64,000 nt of DNA from Streptomyces alboniger (GTDB lineage Bacteria; Actinomycetota; Actinomycetes; Streptomycetales; Streptomycetaceae), in contig NZ_CP023695.1 in the NCBI RefSeq assembly GCF_008704395.1, positions 124,001-188,000 on the forward strand. Reading direction: 5' to 3'. The position numbers and the translations under genes were made by a program. The notes under the pieces are model-generated. The model ran no database searches, was not told the DNA's origin, and saw nothing but the letters and a program-made list of their open reading frames with translations. Positions 59,491-64,000 of this stretch are shown piece by piece (the first letter of the stretch is position 1; each line of letters starts with the position of its first letter).

Positions 59491-62310
59491 TCAGGCCAGG
59501 CTGAGCGCTCCCAGGGCGGCCCGCGACGTCACGCCGAGCTTCGGGTAGGCGTTGGACAGGTGGTAACCGACCGTGCGCGGGCTGAGGAAGAGCCGTGCGC
59601 CGATGTCCCGGTTGCTCAGGCCCGTCGCCGCGAGCCGGACCACCCGCAGTTCCTGCGCGGTCAGCCGGCCTGCGAGATCCGCGTCCGCCGCCGGCGCGGA
59701 CGGGGTGGCGCCGACGGCCCGCAACTCCGCGCGTGCCCGGTCCGCCCACGCGGCGGCCGGCATCCGCTCGAACGACTCCAGCGCTACGGTCAGCGCCTCC
59801 CGGGCGTCGGCCCGGCGCTTCGCCCGGCGCAGCCACTCCCCGTACAGCAGCCGCGTGCGCGCCTCCTCGAACGGGCGGCCGTCCCCCGCATGGGCGGCGA
59901 GCGCCCGCTCATAGAACTCTCCCGCCGCGTCGTCGGCGGCGAGCAGGGCGCGGCAGCGGAGTTCCACCGCCCTGGCCCACGCGGTCCCGGTGGCATCGGT
60001 CCAGCGCGTGAACCGCTCGGCGGCCGGCCCGGCGTCGGTGGCCCGGTCGATCCGGACGGCGGCCTCCACCTGGTCGGGCAGGCTGTGCACGGAGACCATC
60101 AAGTGCCGGTGCGGTCCGCCGGTCAGGACGGCGAAGCGTTGCAGCGCCCGGTCGTAGCGGCCGACCCCGAGATCGAACAGGCCCTGCGCCCGGGTCAGCC
60201 AGAACGGGGCCGGCGCGACACCGGGGCACAGGTACCGCCCCGCCCGCCCGGAAGAACCCTGTTGGTCCCCGCCGTCCCGCCGTTCGCGCGCTCCTGTGTC
60301 ATCCGGTTCTTCCCCGTCGAGGGCGGCCAGCACCGCCAGGACGCCGCTGAGCATCGTGGCGAGATGGCTCTGACCGGTGTCACGAGCGATCTCCAGTCCC
60401 TCGACCGCCGTCGTGTACGCGTCCCGGTGCCGGCCCAGGAACAGCCGCAGCCGCGCCAGCCGCAGCAGCACCCGCGGCAGCACCCCGACGGCACCCTCCA
60501 CCCGGCACTCCCGCTCCAGGGCCACGGCCTCGTCGTGCACCGTGCGGTACTCGCCGAGCAGCATGTCCCATCCGTGCAGCCGCACCTGATCGGTCAGGCT
60601 GCGCTCCTGCCTGGTCCGCACGACGTGCTCGGCGAATTCCCGTATTGGTGCCGCCCCGCCCGCCAGATCACCCGCCAGTGTGTCGAGCACCCCGGCCGCA
60701 CCCCGTTGTACGGGATGCTCGCCGAAGTCCAGACCGGCCACCCTCGCGCGGGTGTCCCGGGCCGCCGCGACCGGGTCCGGCGCGTCCCAGGCCATCGCGG
60801 CCGACTCGAACAGCAGCCACGCCCCCATGGCGGGACGGTGCGCCGTCACCTCGGCAGTCGCCTCGACGAGCAGCAGCCGCGCCGACTCCGCGCGGCCGCG
60901 CCCGTGTTCGAGCGCCGCCCGGACGCTGGCGAGCCGGGCGATCGCCGACGGACTGCTCACCGGCCCCGCCTCGTCGGCGAGCGTCCCCGCGAGCTCCGCC
61001 TGTCCGGCCTCGGCGGCGGCGGCCGCCGCGGCGGCCAGCCGCAGCGCCCGGGCATCCTGGTCCTCGGTCAGTTGTGCGGCCCGCCGGTAGGCCGCGGCGA
61101 CCGCCGCCCGGCCGCCCCGGGAGCGGAACAGCTCGGCGCTGCGCTCCAGTTCGGCGGCGACCGCCTCGTCGTAGCCGACGGTCGCCGCGGCCAGGTGCCA
61201 GGCCCTGCGGCCCATGTCCCCGGCGGCCGGCGCGACGTCGGCGAGCGCCCGGTGAGCGGTCGTCCGCTCGGCCAGCACCGCACCCTGGTACGCGGCGGCC
61301 CGCACCAGCGGATGCCGGAACACCAGCCGACGTCCGGACACCCTCACCAGGCCCGCCGCCTCCGCCGGCCCGAGGTCCCCGGCAGCCGCGCCCACCCGTT
61401 CCCCCGCCGCCATCACCAGCGCCACGTCGCCGGTGTCATCTGCTGCGGCGACGGTCAGTAGCAGACGGGTCGGCGCGGGCAGCGCCCGGATCCGCTCGTC
61501 GAAGATCCGCCGCACCCGCCACGAGGCCGGCAACACGGCGATCTCCCGCGCGTCCAGCGGCTCGCTCCCGTCCCGCTGGGCCGCCGTCAGAGCCCCCGCC
61601 AGCTCCACGAGGGCGAGCGGATTGCCCTGCGCGAGCCCGAGGATGCGGCTGCTCACGGTGGTATGCAGGTCGGGCGCCCGATCTGCCAGCAGCGCCGCCC
61701 CCTCCTCATCGGTCAGTGGCCCGAGGTGCAGCATCGGCAGGCCCGGCGCACCGTCGAAGACCGCCGAATCCTCATGCGCGGCGAACACCATGGCCACCCG
61801 CCCCATCCCGAGTCGGCGGGCCGCGAACAGCAGCGCGTCCACGGTCTCCAAGTCCAGCCAGTGCGCGTCGTCCACCAGGACCACGACCGGGCGTTCCTCG
61901 GCCAGCTCGTCGAGCAGGCCCAGCGTCGCGGCTCCGACCAGGAAGCGGTCCCCGGCGGGCACGTCATCCGGCGCGATCGCCCCGCGCAGCGCCGTCAACT
62001 GACGCTCCGGCAGGCTCCTGGCCCGGTCGAGGGCGCCCCGGAGGAGCACTTGCAGACCGGCGTACGGCAGCGCCGCCTCCGAGTGGACCCCCGTGCACCG
62101 CAACAGCCGGGCTCCGTCCGCGCCCGCCGAGGCGCACCGGTCGAGCAGCGCCGTCTTGCCCGACCCTGCCTCGCCTGTGAGAACCACGGCCCCACCCCGG
62201 CTCTGCCAGGCTCCCTTCAAGAGCCCGTCGAGCACTTCCCTTTCGTGGTGCCGGCCGCTGAGACCGGCGGGCCCCCGGTCGGCGGCCCTTGTCCGGACCG
62301 CTTCGGTCAT
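59491..62310 (-). CDS. LAL-family LuxR-type ATP-binding regulator
   Basis: A 939-residue large LuxR regulator. ATG 62310 follows AGGGAAGAG. The N-terminal AAA module has Walker A VVLTGEAGSGKTALLDRC and Walker B VVVLVDDAHWLD. The middle 500 residues are TPR-like helices (AAVAAAYRRAAQLTEDQDAR). The C-terminal LuxR HTH is RLTAQELRVVRLAATGLSNR, DIGARLFLSPRTVGYHLSNA, YPKLGVTSRAALGAL. Such proteins activate secondary-metabolite or sugar-use genes on binding ATP and an inducer. It lies upstream of the epimerase and metallo-hydrolase genes (120 bp gap), which it may activate. Confidence 0.9.
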   Translation of the reverse strand: MTEAVRTRAADRGPAGLSGRHHEREVLDGLLKGAWQSRGGAVVLTGEAGSGKTALLDRCASAGADGARLLRCTGVHSEAALPYAGLQVLLRGALDRARSLPERQLTALRGAIAPDDVPAGDRFLVGAATLGLLDELAEERPVVVLVDDAHWLDLETVDALLFAARRLGMGRVAMVFAAHEDSAVFDGAPGLPMLHLGPLTDEEGAALLADRAPDLHTTVSSRILGLAQGNPLALVELAGALTAAQRDGSEPLDAREIAVLPASWRVRRIFDERIRALPAPTRLLLTVAAADDTGDVALVMAAGERVGAAAGDLGPAEAAGLVRVSGRRLVFRHPLVRAAAYQGAVLAERTTAHRALADVAPAAGDMGRRAWHLAAATVGYDEAVAAELERSAELFRSRGGRAAVAAAYRRAAQLTEDQDARALRLAAAAAAAAEAGQAELAGTLADEAGPVSSPSAIARLASVRAALEHGRGRAESARLLLVEATAEVTAHRPAMGAWLLFESAAMAWDAPDPVAAARDTRARVAGLDFGEHPVQRGAAGVLDTLAGDLAGGAAPIREFAEHVVRTRQERSLTDQVRLHGWDMLLGEYRTVHDEAVALERECRVEGAVGVLPRVLLRLARLRLFLGRHRDAYTTAVEGLEIARDTGQSHLATMLSGVLAVLAALDGEEPDDTGARERRDGGDQQGSSGRAGRYLCPGVAPAPFWLTRAQGLFDLGVGRYDRALQRFAVLTGGPHRHLMVSVHSLPDQVEAAVRIDRATDAGPAAERFTRWTDATGTAWARAVELRCRALLAADDAAGEFYERALAAHAGDGRPFEEARTRLLYGEWLRRAKRRADAREALTVALESFERMPAAAWADRARAELRAVGATPSAPAADADLAGRLTAQELRVVRLAATGLSNRDIGARLFLSPRTVGYHLSNAYPKLGVTSRAALGALSLA

Positions 62311-63006
62311 TCGCGCTCTTCCCTTACTCCGGACGCCGCACCTTGAGGTGGACGTGGCTGACGATGTCATGGGTCCGACGGTCACGGGCCCCGGCCCGAC
62401 GGAGCGGTAAGAGCGCCTTGCCGAGTGGGCCGTATTCGGCTGTCAGAGACGCGGGCCGCCGCGCGGCGAAGCCCGGGCGCCCGCCGCCGTCATCGGTGAA
62501 TCGCATGTGGGGCACAGGCCCCAGGTCGCCGGCACCCGACCGCTCCTGGCCGTGGCGCCGGGGTCGGCTGTGAGCACGGCGACAACCCGCCCCAGGGAGG
62601 CGGGCGTCTCCGCGTCGGCGAAGTCGGGATCGTGGCCACGGCGCCCCGTCAGTTCGCCTCGGTGACGCCCAATTTGTTCGAGCAGCGCCTCCGCGGCCTG
62701 GGCATCCGCGGAACGGAGCACCGACGGCTTCGCGAGGTCGGATGACCCAGCCGCGGTAGCGCGGTGTCACCGTCGGCTACCTCCACGTCCCGAGGCGGCA
62801 CCGCTCCCCTGGTCGGTCGGCCGACAGAGTCGGCAACTGCCGGGTGGAGTCAGGCCGACAGGGGTGTCCAACGGCGCCTGCCGTAGGCGAGGCCGAGCCG
62901 CACAGGCCAAGCGGGAACGGGCCGGTCAGCTCCGGCCGGGTGGGCCACGCAGACCGGCCGCGCCCCGCGCCGAGTCGCCAAAGGCGGGGCGTCCAGGGCC
63001 CTCGGC
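62311..63006. other. 696 bp without a supported gene
   Basis: A minus-strand frame at 62443-62721 contains LGRVVAVLTADPGATARSGR and a CPTCD pair, but has no start signal and poor overall coding character; a decayed gene is possible. The promoter of the LuxR gene should lie near 62311-62400. Confidence 0.35.
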
Positions 63007-63477
63007 CTATGAGGGGGCCGTCCCGCCCGCGTTGTGGATCAGCTGACCGAGCACCCTCAGCGCGACGACGTAGTCCCCGTCGTCGATGCCCTCGTGGAGA
63101 GCGGCACGGATCGCGGGCGCATTGCCCGCAAGGTCGACCCGGGCCTGCTCCCCCTCCTCCGTGAGCCACAACCGGTCCTCGGCGTCCCGTCTCAGCCAGC
63201 CGCGCTTCTCAAGCACCGCGGATTCTGCCTCCAGGTCGTCCTCGGGCCGGATGTACGACCTCATCGCCTCCCGCAGCTCGGCCACGGTCATCCCCGCGCC
63301 ATCGGGCGATATGTCATTCACCGACAGGTTGCGCAGCAGCCAGAACTGGGGCTGGGTGTAGCCCTTCTCCAGCTGCCGGGCCCGGGTGAACGCGATCAGC
63401 GCCTCGTAGGCGACACCGGTCCAGTATGCGGCGGGCTGTCCGGCGAGTTCCTTATCGGACATCGACTGGTTCATCAT
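63007..63477 (-). CDS. MarR-type winged-helix regulator
   Basis: A 156-residue regulator. ATG 63477 (MMNQSMSDKELAGQPAAYWT) is preferred, with GGGGAA upstream. The helical N-terminus (AYEALIAFTRARQLEKGYTQ) is followed by PQFWLLRNLSVND, TVAELREAMRSYIRPEDDLE and the wing RGWLRRDAEDRLWLTEEGEQ, then a C-terminal helix. This is a MarR-like fold common in Streptomyces. A broken second copy lies at 57393-57623. It is probably co-transcribed with the SnoaL-type gene upstream. Confidence 0.85.
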   Translation of the reverse strand: MMNQSMSDKELAGQPAAYWTGVAYEALIAFTRARQLEKGYTQPQFWLLRNLSVNDISPDGAGMTVAELREAMRSYIRPEDDLEAESAVLEKRGWLRRDAEDRLWLTEEGEQARVDLAGNAPAIRAALHEGIDDGDYVVALRVLGQLIHNAGGTAPS

Positions 63478-63535
63478 GGAATGTTTCCCCTGCTGTATCG
63501 AGCGAGAATCCTGCGTCACAAGCCGTGCTGGGCCG

Positions 63536-63997
63536 TCAGTCGGCCACGACGGTGTTCTGGGCGGCGCCGACGCGCCAGGTGCCGTCCTCCTTGACCAGGA
63601 TGTAGAACGGGCGGCCCTCGGGACGGTCGGTGATCCGGGTGCCGTCGTGGCGGACAGGCTGCTGGCGGACGTTCACCGCGGCGACGTCGGGCTTCAAGAA
63701 CAGCACGCGCTCGACGTCGTAGACGGCGGTGGACTCGGCCATGGCACCGGGCAGCACCTTGCGGGTGAAGGTCTCGATCTCCTCGAAGCCCGACAGGCGC
63801 TTGCCGTGACCGGTGGTCCACACCGGGTCCTGGCGGCGAAAGACGCTCAGGAACCGGTCGACCAGCTCGTTCTGCTGGGCCTGCTCGACCTCCGCCACCA
63901 CACGGCGGATCGCGGCCACCGCGGTGTCGGTCTCCGGGCCTTCGGGGGCGCCGAACACCTCGACCGGCCGGTACGAACCCGTCGTCAGTTCGGCCAC
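63536..63997 (-). CDS. SgcJ/EcaC-type NTF2-like protein (start near window edge)
   Basis: A frame of 153 codons with a GTG at 63997, three bases from the window end, so the real start may be outside. The body EQAQQNELVDRFLSVFRRQD, PVWTTGHGKRLSGFEEIETF, TRKVLPGAMAESTAVYDVER and RPFYILVKEDGTWRVGAAQN fits the SgcJ/EcaC-type NTF2 family seen in antibiotic clusters. It lies 58 bp upstream of the MarR gene in the same direction. Confidence 0.8.
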   Translation of the reverse strand: MAELTTGSYRPVEVFGAPEGPETDTAVAAIRRVVAEVEQAQQNELVDRFLSVFRRQDPVWTTGHGKRLSGFEEIETFTRKVLPGAMAESTAVYDVERVLFLKPDVAAVNVRQQPVRHDGTRITDRPEGRPFYILVKEDGTWRVGAAQNTVVAD

Positions 63998-64000
63998 GGC

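Noticed and set aside
59560-62180. Long plus-strand frames opposite the LuxR gene
   Set aside because: Arg/Pro-rich shadows; the LuxR protein accounts for the whole region with Walker A and HTH motifs.
62443-62721. 92-codon minus-strand frame with a CPTCD motif
   Set aside because: No ribosome-binding site, mixed codon quality and no recognisable fold; left as intergenic with a note.

Overview
The window is high-GC actinobacterial DNA and almost certainly comes from a Streptomyces chromosome. Evidence is the GC-rich third codon positions, SnoaL/NTF2, HxlR, GlxA, LAL-type LuxR and PQQ-propeller Ser/Thr kinase families, GTG/TTG starts, a lasso-peptide cluster and heavy insertion-sequence debris. 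I see no rRNA, tRNA or replication origin. The debris and strain-type genes fit an accessory stretch such as a chromosome arm, but that placement is inference.

Layout. 0-1.9 kb: two decayed insertion sequences (IS5-like, IS110-like), the first cutting off an unknown gene. 2-16 kb: ordinary metabolic and regulatory genes: a secreted GH5 glycosidase, a tartrate/malate-type dehydrogenase with a LysR gene, a secreted DUF1524/HNH-like protein that has lost its core motif, an F420-type reductase/NAD(P)-binding pair divergent from an HxlR regulator across a perfect 18-bp palindrome, two GlxA-like regulators around a secreted trypsin, and a probably leaderless TetR gene with a small membrane protein. 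16-22 kb: a secreted penicillin-acylase-family enzyme, a two-repeat CRISPR-like relic, a small secreted protein, an internally deleted IS5-like transposase and a glycine-rich secreted protein.

22.4-26.8 kb: a three-gene coupled operon (Trypco1-like protein, trypsin-like protease now split by a frameshift, TPR/multi-TM/alpha-beta-hydrolase protein) that resembles a biological-conflict cassette. 27-31 kb is a graveyard of mobile DNA (group II intron RT start, IstB end, ISL3 end, IS5-like start) with a broken GNAT gene and a HIT gene. 31.1-35.5 kb is an intact two-gene operon: a 571-aa protein of unknown family and an 891-aa protein with two PLD-type HxK...N half-sites. It is the best candidate here for an undescribed defence system.

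35.7-45 kb: SDR and XRE-type regulator genes, a secreted M28 peptidase, a secreted protein, and two tandem membrane Ser/Thr kinases with extracellular PQQ-like propellers. 45.3-50.4 kb: a ROK regulator followed by a compact lasso-peptide cluster: precursor, asparagine-synthetase-like cyclase, and one fused protein holding both the leader-binding domain (B1) and the leader peptidase (B2). A 52-aa membrane protein converges on it. 51-64 kb: a third Ser/Thr kinase, a transposase relic with a 23-C run, TetR, MarR, SnoaL, metallo-hydrolase and epimerase genes, and a large LAL-type LuxR regulator.

Several non-transposon genes carry frame breaks (trypsin-like, GNAT, one MarR copy). One is explained by an exact 8-bp duplication; others lie in GC-rich or homopolymer runs and could be assembly errors. 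All family assignments were made by reading sequences, without database searches.
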